A DNA stretch of 7,421 nt, taken from the NCBI GenBank assembly GCA_949451265.1, contig CASTQR010000076.1, positions 1 through 7,421 of the forward strand, in the 5' to 3' direction. Shown here one piece after another: positions 1 through 5,337 of the stretch. Position 1 is the first letter of the stretch; each line of letters starts with the position of its first letter. Origin of the DNA: an uncultured Eubacteriales bacterium (GTDB lineage Bacteria > Bacillota_A > Clostridia > Oscillospirales > Oscillospiraceae). Both the position numbers and the translations under genes were made by a program. The notes beneath the pieces are model-generated. The model saw nothing but the letters and a program-made list of their open reading frames with translations. It did not search any database and was not told the DNA's origin.

Positions 1-1
1 G

Positions 2-403
2 GAGAGCAAGTTCTTCAAGGAACAGCGGGCCTTCTTCCGCCAGCGGATGACCACCAGGGCCCTGGGCAAGTGCCACCGCCGCTCCGCCCGGGGGGTGGTG
101 GCCAAGGAGGGCTACCCCTGCCGGGTGCTGGATGTGAGCGCGGGGGGGCTGCTGCTCCTCAGCGGCGAGATCTTTGCCCTGGGGGACCGGCTGGTGATCA
201 CCGGGCTGGAGCTCACCCCGTCCATGGAGCCGTTCACCTTCCAGTGCCAGGTGCGCCGGGCCGGGGCGCGGGAGCGGGGGCTGGTGCGGTACGGCTGCCA
301 GTTCGAGGCCCTGCGGCCCAGGGAACAGGACCGGCTCCTGGAGGCCATCTTCACCGTCCAGCGGGAGGAGATCCGGCTGCAAAAGGAACAGGCGGCCCGG
401 TAG
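2..403 (+). CDS. PilZ-domain c-di-GMP receptor protein, 3' part
   Basis: This is the C-terminal part of a gene that enters from the left edge; the reading frame is open from base 2 and 133 residues are visible. The PilZ signature is present: an RxxxR motif (RAFFR, bases 26-40) followed about 35 residues later by DVSAGG (bases 131-148), the D/NxSxxG element that with the arginines binds cyclic di-GMP. A beta-barrel-like stretch follows, ending in a charged helix (LLEAIFTVQREEIRLQKEQ). The RxxxR motif lies upstream of the first in-frame ATG (base 47), so that ATG cannot be the true start and the gene is truncated by the window. In this family an N-terminal YcgR-like domain often precedes PilZ; whether it is here cannot be seen. 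A strong terminator follows. The role, a c-di-GMP effector controlling motility or surface behaviour, is inferred from the family. Confidence 0.85.
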   Translation, partial: ESKFFKEQRAFFRQRMTTRALGKCHRRSARGVVAKEGYPCRVLDVSAGGLLLLSGEIFALGDRLVITGLELTPSMEPFTFQCQVRRAGARERGLVRYGCQFEALRPREQDRLLEAIFTVQREEIRLQKEQAAR

Positions 404-445
404 GGCCGCCCGTTCTCCGCTGGGATACCCGGTCTATGGAAAACA

Positions 446-480
446 CGCGGCCCCGCCGAAACCGGCGGGGCCGCGCTTTT
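446..480 (+). terminator. Intrinsic terminator of the PilZ gene
   Basis: A perfect 13-bp GC-rich stem (446-458 with 463-475) around the loop AAAC is followed by CTTTT. It lies 43 bases after the PilZ stop codon and separates this gene from the MATE unit. Confidence 0.9.
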
Positions 481-644
481 CTGCGCTTGGGGGCCTGTAT
501 TCGGCACTTTGACGGAAGCGGGCGGCTTTCAACAGGACGTTTTGCACCTTTGTGATGGAAAACCGGAAAGTTAAGGGGAAAAATCCACGGAGTATCTGCC
601 AAAACCTCGGAAAAATGGGGGATGAAGATTGTGGAAATCAACCC
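481..644. other. Intergenic stretch with no recognised feature
   Basis: Between the PilZ terminator and the MATE promoter there is no convincing ORF, RNA gene or strong hairpin. Base composition drops towards A-rich (runs such as GGAAAAACC-like segments) as the promoter is approached, which may serve as upstream promoter context. Confidence 0.5.
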
Positions 645-672
645 TTGAAATTGCCGGGGGAAAGGCTATAAT
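645..672 (+). promoter_or_regulatory. Sigma-A promoter of the MATE gene
   Basis: TTGAAA (645-650), a 16-base spacer, then a perfect TATAAT (667-672). Transcription would start near 679, giving a leader of about 90 nt before the MATE start codon. Confidence 0.8.
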
Positions 673-683
673 AGGGCAAACAC

Positions 684-722
684 CTGGGCGGGGAGGCGCC
701 CAGCGGCCGGGCGTCCGTCCGG
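684..722 (+). other. Hairpin-rich leader of the MATE mRNA
   Basis: Two adjacent hairpins sit near the predicted 5' end: 684-690 with 697-703 (7 bp, loop GGGAGG) and 707-712 with 717-722 (6 bp including one G-U, loop GTCC). The segment CGCCC (697-701) can pair either with GGGCG at 686-690 or with GGGCG at 709-713, so two exclusive folds are possible. I do not recognise a known riboswitch class; in particular the loops lack the ACGR expected of the guanidine-II motif. Confidence 0.4.
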
Positions 723-768
723 GAAAGACAGCATCCGTTTACCCCGCCTTGGAAGGAGGCAATCTCAC

Positions 769-2160
769 ATGACGAAGGATTTAACCAATGGCAGCCCCAT
801 GCGGCTGATTTTGAACTTCACCCTGCCCACCCTGTTCGGCCTGCTGTTCCAGCAGTTCTACAACCTGGTGGACGCCATGATCGTAGGCAAGCTGCTGGGC
901 TCCCAGGCCCTGGGCGCGGTGGGGTCCACCGGCTCTATCAACTTTTTTGTCATCGGCTTCTGCCTGGGCGTGTGCTCCGGCTTCGCCATCCCCGTGGCCC
1001 AGAAGATGGGGGCCAAGGACTTCCCCCAGATGCGGCGCTTCGTCGCCAACGCCGCCTACCTCTCCGCCGCCATCGCCCTGGCGCTGACGGCGCTCACCGC
1101 CCTGCTCTGCGGCGACATCCTCACCGCCATGGGCACCCCGGACGACCTGTACGCCGGCGCCTACGCCTATATCTTCGTGATCTTCCTGGGCATCCCGGCG
1201 GTGTTCCTCTATAACCTGCTGGCCTGCATCATCCGGGCCCTGGGCGACAGCCGGACGCCGGTGTACTTCCTGGCCCTGTCCGCGGGGCTGAACATCGTGC
1301 TGGATCTGGCCCTGATCCTGATGTTTGACCTGGGGGTGGCCGGGGCGGCCATCGCCACGGTGGCCTCCCAGGCGGTGTCCGGCATCGCGTGCCTGGCGTA
1401 TATGGTGCGCCGCTTCCCCATCCTCCACGTGACCAAGGAGGAGCGCCGCCCCGACCTGGACGCCTGTACGACCCTGTGCGCCATGGGCCTGCCCATGGGC
1501 TTGCAGTACTCCATCACCGCCATCGGCTCCATTGTGCTCCAGACCTCGGTGAACGCCCTGGGAAGCGTGTACGTCACCGCCGTGGCCACCGGCTCCAAGG
1601 TGTACCAGCTCCTGGCCTGCCCCTTTGACGCTATGGGCTCCGCCATGGCCACCTACTGCGGCCAGAACGTGGGCGCGGGCCGGCTGGACCGGCTGCGCCA
1701 GGGGGTGCGCTCCTGCTCCCTGCTGGGGCTGGGGTACTCCGTCATCGCCTTTGCCGCCATGCTGTTCCTGGCCCCCCAGGCCGCCATGCTGTTCCTGGAC
1801 CCCGCCGAGGGCGGGCTGGAGATGCTGGTGGGCCTCACCGCCCGGTATATTGTGGTGCTGACCGCGTTCTTCTTCCCGCTGTCCCTGGTGAACATCCTGC
1901 GCTTCTCCATCCAGGGGATGGGCTTCAGCGTCTTTGCCATCCTGGCGGGGGTGCTGGAGATGATCGCCCGGACGGTGGTGGGCTGGTTCTTCGTCCCCGT
2001 CGTGGGCTTCACCGCCGCCTGCTTCGCCTCCCCGGCGGCGTGGATCTGCGCGGACCTGTTCCTCCTCCCGGCCTGCTTCGGATGCATTGCCCACCTGCGG
2101 CGGCGGCATCCCACGGCGGCGCTGGAAACTATCTCCAAGACTGCCGTAAGCACCCAATAA
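769..2160 (+). CDS. MATE family multidrug efflux transporter
   Basis: A 463-residue integral membrane protein of the MATE (multidrug and toxic compound extrusion) family, which exports cationic drugs, dyes or metabolites in exchange for Na+ or H+. The length matches the 440-470 residues and twelve membrane helices usual in the family. The N-terminus is typical of Firmicute members: a short cytoplasmic start, then LPTLFGLLFQQFYNLVDAMI with an acidic residue in the first helix (D35), followed by VGKLLGSQALGAVG; the second half repeats the pattern around residue 245 (LPMGLQYSITAIGS). The hydrophobic segments alternate regularly to the end. The start is ATG 769, preceded by GGAAGGAGG at 751-759 with 9 bases spacing. 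It has its own promoter and appears monocistronic. The substrate cannot be told from sequence; the structured leader hints at regulation. Confidence 0.92.
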   Translation: MTKDLTNGSPMRLILNFTLPTLFGLLFQQFYNLVDAMIVGKLLGSQALGAVGSTGSINFFVIGFCLGVCSGFAIPVAQKMGAKDFPQMRRFVANAAYLSAAIALALTALTALLCGDILTAMGTPDDLYAGAYAYIFVIFLGIPAVFLYNLLACIIRALGDSRTPVYFLALSAGLNIVLDLALILMFDLGVAGAAIATVASQAVSGIACLAYMVRRFPILHVTKEERRPDLDACTTLCAMGLPMGLQYSITAIGSIVLQTSVNALGSVYVTAVATGSKVYQLLACPFDAMGSAMATYCGQNVGAGRLDRLRQGVRSCSLLGLGYSVIAFAAMLFLAPQAAMLFLDPAEGGLEMLVGLTARYIVVLTAFFFPLSLVNILRFSIQGMGFSVFAILAGVLEMIARTVVGWFFVPVVGFTAACFASPAAWICADLFLLPACFGCIAHLRRRHPTAALETISKTAVSTQ

Positions 2161-2187
2161 GAGGCAAAAAGAGGATGGAATATCGCC

Positions 2188-2216
2188 TTGACAGGGGCGG
2201 GGATGGTTGTTAAAAT
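2188..2216 (+). promoter_or_regulatory. Sigma-A promoter of the uridine-kinase-like gene
   Basis: Perfect TTGACA (2188-2193), 17-base spacer, TAAAAT (2211-2216) in an AT-rich patch just after the MATE stop codon. The predicted start of transcription is near 2223, immediately before a large hairpin. Confidence 0.8.
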
Positions 2217-2224
2217 AATAAACA

Positions 2225-2280
2225 AGTGGACAGCGCGGGAAGTTGGAAGCCTCTCCCGCGCTGTTCTTGCGCCGTCCACT
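2225..2280 (+). other. Large leader hairpin, possible attenuator or MATE terminator
   Basis: An 11-bp perfect stem (2230-2240 with 2254-2264, 13-nt loop) lies inside an outer 7-bp pairing AGTGGAC (2225-2231) with GTCCACT (2274-2280); the two stems share the AC at 2230-2231, so they partly compete. The bases after the inner stem (TCTTG) are only weakly T-rich, so it is a poor intrinsic terminator by itself. Its position at the predicted 5' end of the next transcript suggests a leader structure, attenuator or stabilising 5' stem. It could also help end MATE transcription, since no other terminator follows that gene. Confidence 0.5.
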
Positions 2281-2338
2281 GGGGGGCGGCGAGGAAGAAA
2301 ATGGCAAGCGGCGGGGCCGCCGGATGGGGGGATTTGGA

Positions 2339-3412
2339 ATGGAAGCGGAACACCAGGAGGAGCTGTGCCGGGTGCTGGCCGACCACGCGGAGCGCTACCC
2401 CCTGATGGCCCCCTGCGACGCGGTGAAGCTGATCTTCCAGAACGAGTTCGGCGGGGAGCACCTGATCTGCGAGCCCAGCGCCACCCTGGCGTGGCTCCGG
2501 GCGGAGCGGGCCTCCACCCCCGACGACCCCACGGTGCCCCCGGTGGAGGACATCGGCAACGGCATGGTGCGGGTGGCGCTGGCGGCGCTGGAGTTCACCG
2601 ACAGCGCCCTGCGGGCCCTGAACCGGGATTTCTTCCGCTCAGCCCAGCTCCATGTGGGGCGGCGGAAAACCTTCCTGGAGAAGCTGGACGCCCTGCGGAT
2701 GCTGGCGGAGAATCGGATCTTCTCCTTCACCCGGCAGGAGCTGGAGCGGTATCTGGACGGCTACGTGAAATCGGGCTGCTGCCCCCTGTCCCACAGCCCC
2801 GCCTACCGGACGGCCTACCGGCCCGCCTACCGGGTGGTGAAGCGGTCCCACTCCCTGGTGGCGCTGGCCTGGGAGCTGGAGCAGCTCCGGGATCGGGGGG
2901 GACGGGCCATCGTGGCCATCGACGGGCGGTGCGCCTCGGGCAAGACCTCCCTGGCGGGCTGCCTGGGGGAGCGGCTGGGAGCTCCGGTGGTACATATGGA
3001 CGACTTTTTCCTCCAGCCCTCCCAGCGCACCAGGGAGCGGCTGGCCAAGCCGGGGGAGAACGTGGATCACGAGCGGTTCCTGGCGGAGGTGCTGGAGCCC
3101 CTGTGGGCCGGGCGGGCGGCGGAATACCGGCCCTACTGCTGCCAGACCGGGGAGCTGGGCGGGCCGGTGACGGTGGAGCCCGCGCCGCTGGTGATCGTGG
3201 AGGGCTCCTACTCCTGCCATCCGGCCCTGTGGGAGCGCTACGCCCGCCGGGTGTTCCTGTCGGTGGAGCCAGGGGAACAGCTCCGGCGCATCGAGAAGCG
3301 GGACGGGGCGGAACAGCTGAAGAACTTCCGGGAGCGGTGGATCCCCATGGAGGAGAAGTATTTCAGCGCCTTCCAGGTGGAGGACCGCTGCGACTACCAG
3401 CTGGAGGCGTGA
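2339..3412 (+). CDS. Uridine-kinase-like P-loop kinase with an extra N-terminal domain
   Basis: A 357-residue cytoplasmic protein in two parts. Residues 1 to about 175 form an N-terminal domain that I know only from uncharacterised Clostridia proteins (DAVKLIFQNEFGGEHLI near residues 28-43). Residues about 188-357 form a P-loop kinase domain of the uridine kinase / phosphoribulokinase type: Walker A GRCASGKT (196-203), an acidic MDDFFLQP motif (220-227) in the position where uridine kinases bind substrate, and VEGSYS (287-292). Close relatives are usually named uridine kinase, but they are far from Udk and the phosphate acceptor is unproven. ATG 2339 is preferred because it sits 8 bases after a G-rich GGGGG tract; ATG 2324 would add five residues, and the first TTG (2243) lies in the leader hairpin loop. 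Residues 155-166 (PAYRTAYRPAYR) come from a threefold 12-base repeat. It is convergent with the next gene. Confidence 0.8.
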   Translation: MEAEHQEELCRVLADHAERYPLMAPCDAVKLIFQNEFGGEHLICEPSATLAWLRAERASTPDDPTVPPVEDIGNGMVRVALAALEFTDSALRALNRDFFRSAQLHVGRRKTFLEKLDALRMLAENRIFSFTRQELERYLDGYVKSGCCPLSHSPAYRTAYRPAYRVVKRSHSLVALAWELEQLRDRGGRAIVAIDGRCASGKTSLAGCLGERLGAPVVHMDDFFLQPSQRTRERLAKPGENVDHERFLAEVLEPLWAGRAAEYRPYCCQTGELGGPVTVEPAPLVIVEGSYSCHPALWERYARRVFLSVEPGEQLRRIEKRDGAEQLKNFRERWIPMEEKYFSAFQVEDRCDYQLEA

Positions 3413-3417
3413 GACGG

Positions 3418-3453
3418 AAAAAGAGCTTCGGGAGGCCTCCCGAAGCTCTTTTT
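3418..3453. terminator. Bidirectional terminator between convergent genes
   Basis: A perfect 36-nt palindrome whose arms begin with AAAAAGAGC and end with GCTCTTTTT. Both strands therefore give a GC-rich stem followed by a T-run. It starts 5 bases after the kinase stop codon and ends 12 bases from the stop codon of the minus-strand gene, so it can serve both. Confidence 0.93.
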
Positions 3454-3465
3454 GCTATGTAGTGG

Positions 3466-4239
3466 TTACGCCACCGCGGAGAAGGGGGCGGGGCCGTTCC
3501 GGCCCTCTTTGGGCTGCTGGCCGGCCTGCTGGCTGTCCGCCGCCTTGGTGACGGTGCGGGTGGTGCCGCCGGACACGTAGGCCTTGCCGCACTCCGGGCA
3601 GATGGCGGTGTGGTAGGTGACGGACTGGTTCACCACCTTGCGGCCCTCCTGGCGGGCCTTGGCCTGCTCCCGGACCACGTGTTCGTTCTCATGGCCCCGC
3701 ACGGCGGAGGCCGCCTGCTCCGGGGCGATGTTGGTGGGGGTCTTGAAGGACACGCCGGGGTCGTCCGAGCCGTCCTGGTACTTGCGCTCCTTGCAGGTCT
3801 GGCACTCGCCCTCCTCCATGACCTCCTGGGCGCTCTTGGCCCCTTCGGCCTCGGGGTTCTCCACGCCGGGCAGGGGGTTGGACTTCTGGCCGGGGAGCTG
3901 GGGGGCATTGGCGTCCTGTCCCTGGGCCTGGCCTGCGGCCTGGGCGGCGCTGGGGCCGCCGGGCTGCTGGATGCGCATCCGCACGGCCATGGCGGAGGGG
4001 TCGGAATTGTAGCGCAGCAGGGCGGAGGCGGCGGGGTCGTCGTCAGCGGCGGCCACCGGGCGGGCCGGGGTGACGGGCTGGACGGGGGACTCGGGCTGGG
4101 CGGCCTTCCGCGGGCCCCACTGGGGGGCGGTGCGCTGAGCGGACTGGGCTTTATCGAGGCCCTGGGCCAGGGCTGTCCGGCTGGCGTAGGCCGCGCCGTA
4201 GGCGGCGTAGCTGCCGTAGGGGGAAATGGTGTTCAACAT
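3466..4239 (-). CDS. SprA-related putative metalloprotease (CJM1_0395-type)
   Basis: A 257-residue protein with two parts. Residues 1 to about 125 are low-complexity, rich in Ala, Gln and Pro, and begin with a small-residue/Tyr-rich stretch (SPYGSYAAYGAAYAS); there is no signal peptide or membrane helix. Residues about 140-235 are the conserved domain: CQTC (146-149), KYQDGSDDPGVSFKTPTNI, the zinc-protease signature HENEH (183-187, an HExxH), NQSVTYHTAICPECGKAYVSGGTTRT with a second CPEC pair (214-217). This arrangement matches my memory of the SprA-related family of putative metalloproteases; activity and target are unproven. ATG 4239 is chosen because AGAGGTG (4246-4252 on the plus strand) lies exactly 6 bases before it; the further GTG at 4248 overlaps that ribosome binding site. 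It has its own promoter and ends at a shared terminator with the kinase gene. Confidence 0.82.
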   Translation of the reverse strand: MLNTISPYGSYAAYGAAYASRTALAQGLDKAQSAQRTAPQWGPRKAAQPESPVQPVTPARPVAAADDDPAASALLRYNSDPSAMAVRMRIQQPGGPSAAQAAGQAQGQDANAPQLPGQKSNPLPGVENPEAEGAKSAQEVMEEGECQTCKERKYQDGSDDPGVSFKTPTNIAPEQAASAVRGHENEHVVREQAKARQEGRKVVNQSVTYHTAICPECGKAYVSGGTTRTVTKAADSQQAGQQPKEGRNGPAPFSAVA

Positions 4240-4245
4240 GGCGAT

Positions 4246-4252
4246 CACCTCT
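4246..4252 (-). promoter_or_regulatory. Ribosome binding site deciding the metalloprotease start
   Basis: AGAGGTG on the minus strand, 6 bases before ATG 4239. The alternative GTG start (4248) falls inside this site, so the longer protein form is unlikely. Confidence 0.75.
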
Positions 4253-4280
4253 CAAGGATGGGCATAATGCCGTTACCGTT

Positions 4281-4309
4281 ATTATATACGGGAAGCGGGG
4301 GAAATGCAA
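4281..4309 (-). promoter_or_regulatory. Promoter of the metalloprotease gene
   Basis: On the minus strand TTGCAT (4304-4309), 17-base spacer, TATAAT (4281-4286). A tandem TAACGG TAACGG (minus strand, 4270-4281) lies directly after the -10 box, inside a loose ATAAT/ATTAT dyad, and could be an operator; this last point is speculative. Confidence 0.7.
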
Positions 4310-4348
4310 GCCATTTCCGGCGGTTTTTTGGGCCGGGGCCGTCATAAT

Positions 4349-4377
4349 TTGACAAAATACCCGCCGGGTGCTATCAT
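4349..4377 (+). promoter_or_regulatory. Inward promoter at the left end of the element
   Basis: Perfect TTGACA (4349-4354), 17-base spacer, TATCAT (4372-4377). No annotated protein gene follows in this direction before the bioY gene, which is on the other strand, so the product is a short RNA or small peptide mRNA starting near 4384. Confidence 0.75.
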
Positions 4378-4455
4378 GGAAGCGGCGCTGTCGTGAAAAC
4401 GGTAGGCGGTTGGCTACACCACCCCGAAAGGGGGTGTAGAGGAATGCTGATTACT

Positions 4456-4527
4456 ATGACGTTTTACGTCCGTGAATGGGCGATTACGGTTCAGGTAAAA
4501 TGCAGAAACCGCCACTCGGCAAAGTGA
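4456..4527 (+). pseudogene. Degenerate small-peptide ORF, possible holin-like type I toxin remnant
   Basis: A 23-codon ORF starting MTFYVREW and ending HSAK; an in-frame ATG at 4444 would make it 27 codons. AGAGG (4438-4442 region) lies upstream, 13 or so bases before ATG 4456. In the family I recall, the peptide starts MTTYEAL or similar and holds one membrane helix of about 20 hydrophobic residues before a short basic tail. Here the stretch after the start is short and mixed (WAITVQV), with no credible membrane helix, and the reading frame runs into the terminator hairpin. I therefore read it as a decayed or internally deleted toxin gene. It could equally be a chance ORF in a structured RNA; the region 4462-4500 itself pairs well. 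Confidence 0.35.
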
Positions 4528-4534
4528 CGGTTTC
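4505..4534. terminator. Central hairpin, probable shared terminator of the convergent RNAs
   Basis: A 12-bp stem (4505-4516 with 4523-4534) with one C-A mismatch and loop CGGCAA. On the plus strand it ends GGTTTCTTAG; on the minus strand GGTTTCTGCATTTT. The T-runs are modest, so termination may be partial in both directions. Its position between two inward promoters is what a convergent antisense pair needs. Confidence 0.5.
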
Positions 4535-4593
4535 TTAGAACTCTCTAAGCAATCGTAAACTGGGCCAACCGCTTACCGGCAGCGCCTATTTTT

Positions 4594-4621
4594 ATTATAC
4601 ACCACCGGGGCATTTTGTCAA
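4594..4621 (-). promoter_or_regulatory. Inward promoter at the right end of the element
   Basis: On the minus strand perfect TTGACA (4616-4621), 16-base spacer, perfect TATAAT (4594-4599). The -35 box starts only 11 bases after the bioY stop codon. The transcript would start near 4587 and be antisense to the plus-strand RNA, as an antitoxin RNA would be. Confidence 0.75.
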
Positions 4622-4632
4622 GTGGGGGGCTG

Positions 4633-5217
4633 TCACAGCAGCCGCGCCCGCTCCAGCCGCCGGCGCACCGGCACGCCCACCAGCAGGGCGATCCCCATCT
4701 TCATCAGGTCAAAGGGGATGAAGGGGAGCACGCAGGCGTGCAGCGCCGCCTCCAGCCCCACCCCGGCCTGGACGCAGTACCAGGCGGTGCCGAAGGCGTA
4801 CAGCACGGCGGTGCCCAGGACCATCCCCAGAAATTGGACCGCCAGGGCGGCGATCCGGCTTTTGCTGTCCTCCCCGGGGAAGCGGCGGAACGACCACTGG
4901 ATCACCGCCCCCGCCAGCAGGGTCATGGGCAGATAGCCCGCCAGGTAGCCCCCGGTGGGCCCCAGCAGGCGGGCCGCGCCGCCCATGTAGTTGCTGAACA
5001 CCGGCAGGCCCGCGAAGCCAACCAGCAGATACACCAGCACGCTGACCGCGCCCCAAACGCCCCCCAGCAGGCAGGCCGTCAGGTAGACGGCCAGGGTGCC
5101 CCCGGTGAGGGAGATGGGCCCGATGGGGACGGATACGGGGGCGATGACGCAGATCACCGCCGCCATCACCCCGCAGAGGGTGAGCTGGCGGATTTTGACG
5201 TTGGACGAGACGGTCAT
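4633..5217 (-). CDS. bioY: BioY biotin transporter, ECF S component
   Basis: A 194-residue membrane protein that binds biotin as the substrate-specific (S) component of an ECF transporter, or imports it alone or with the shared EcfA/EcfA'/EcfT module, which is not in this window. Family motifs are clear: LTGGTLAVYLTACLLGG (37-53), the long loop GFAGLPVFSNYMGGAARLLGPTGGYLAGY (67-95), and PFIPFDLMKMGIA near the end (165-177), whose Asp and Lys are conserved in BioY. Six hydrophobic segments fit the usual fold and length. ATG 5217 is chosen because GGAGGG lies 6 bases before it; the further ATG at 5262 would precede the predicted transcription start and falls on the edge of the operator. The gene stands alone with its own BirA-type control, so it probably feeds a biotin auxotroph or scavenger; no biosynthetic bio gene is visible here. 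Confidence 0.94.
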   Translation of the reverse strand: MTVSSNVKIRQLTLCGVMAAVICVIAPVSVPIGPISLTGGTLAVYLTACLLGGVWGAVSVLVYLLVGFAGLPVFSNYMGGAARLLGPTGGYLAGYLPMTLLAGAVIQWSFRRFPGEDSKSRIAALAVQFLGMVLGTAVLYAFGTAWYCVQAGVGLEAALHACVLPFIPFDLMKMGIALLVGVPVRRRLERARLL

Positions 5218-5230
5218 AGGAATCCCTCCA

Positions 5231-5262
5231 TTGTAAACTAAAGTACGTATATTAGTATACAA
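5231..5262 (-). promoter_or_regulatory. BirA-type biotin operator of bioY
   Basis: TTGTAAACT (5231-5239), 14 bases, AGTATACAA (5254-5262): inverted half-sites agreeing at 8 of 9 positions. The half-site matches the well known TTGTAAACC BirA box of Escherichia coli, where the spacing is 16. The right half covers the -10 box of the bioY promoter and the left half lies just beyond the start of transcription, so bound BirA-biotinyl-AMP would block RNA polymerase when biotin is plentiful. Confidence 0.85.
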
Positions 5263-5282
5263 TAACGCCTGCCGCCTGTCAA
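5254..5282 (-). promoter_or_regulatory. Promoter of bioY
   Basis: On the minus strand perfect TTGACA (5277-5282), 17-base spacer, TATACT (5254-5259). Predicted transcription start near 5247, inside the operator and 30 bases before ATG 5217. Confidence 0.87.
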
Positions 5283-5337
5283 GGGGCGGTCGGGTTTTTT
5301 GGGAAATTGCCTTGGGAAATTTCTCCCCGGTTCCCAG

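Larger units (their letters stand above)
4349..4621. repeat. Inverted-repeat-bounded element with convergent promoters (type I toxin-antitoxin-like or MITE)
   Basis: The ends are imperfect inverted copies of each other. TTGACAAAAT (4349-4358) pairs with ATTTTGTCAA (4612-4621); GGCGCTG (4384-4390) with CAGCGCC (4580-4586); and a 15-nt block at 4400-4414 with 4564-4578, with a single G-U. Both ends carry a promoter pointing inwards. Inside are a hairpin at 4414-4439, a fold spanning 4462-4500, a 12-bp hairpin at 4505-4534 and a small one at 4534-4549. The whole 273 bp could fold as one rod. From memory, the block order (GGTTGGCTACACC, hairpin, GAGGAATGCT, ATGACG, terminator hairpin, GCCAACCGCTTACCGG) resembles loci for small putative holin-like toxins in gut Clostridia. 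No target-site duplication is obvious. The element lies between bioY and the metalloprotease gene without disrupting either. Confidence 0.7.

Noticed and set aside
47..403. ATG 47 as the start of the PilZ gene
   Set aside because: The frame is open to the window edge and the PilZ RxxxR motif is encoded before this ATG.
781..2307. A 508-codon open frame antisense to the MATE gene
   Set aside because: Its product is dominated by Gly, His, Gln and Arg with no domain; it is a shadow of high-GC codon use, while the plus strand gives a complete MATE protein with promoter and ribosome binding site.
2301..2405. A 34-codon ORF overlapping the kinase start, with GAGGAAG in front of its ATG
   Set aside because: It could act as a leader peptide coupled to the kinase, but the product is unremarkable and one good ribosome binding site is not enough; this site may simply be a chance purine run.
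2188..3462. A 424-codon plus-strand frame over the kinase gene
   Set aside because: Gly/Ala/Pro/Arg-rich frame shadow; it would start on the -35 box of the kinase promoter and run through the terminator.
3610..4347. A 245-codon plus-strand frame over the metalloprotease gene
   Set aside because: Gly/Leu-rich low-complexity product and no ribosome binding site; the minus strand carries the conserved HExxH and CxxC protein.
4349..4621. CRISPR array, tRNA or insertion sequence in the long gap
   Set aside because: No regularly spaced direct repeats, no tRNA-like cloverleaf with a CCA-proximal end, and no transposase reading frame; inverted ends alone do not make it an insertion sequence.
5215..5262. 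ATG 5262 as the bioY start
   Set aside because: It would lie upstream of the predicted transcription start and at the edge of the BirA operator, while ATG 5217 has GGAGGG 6 bases before it.
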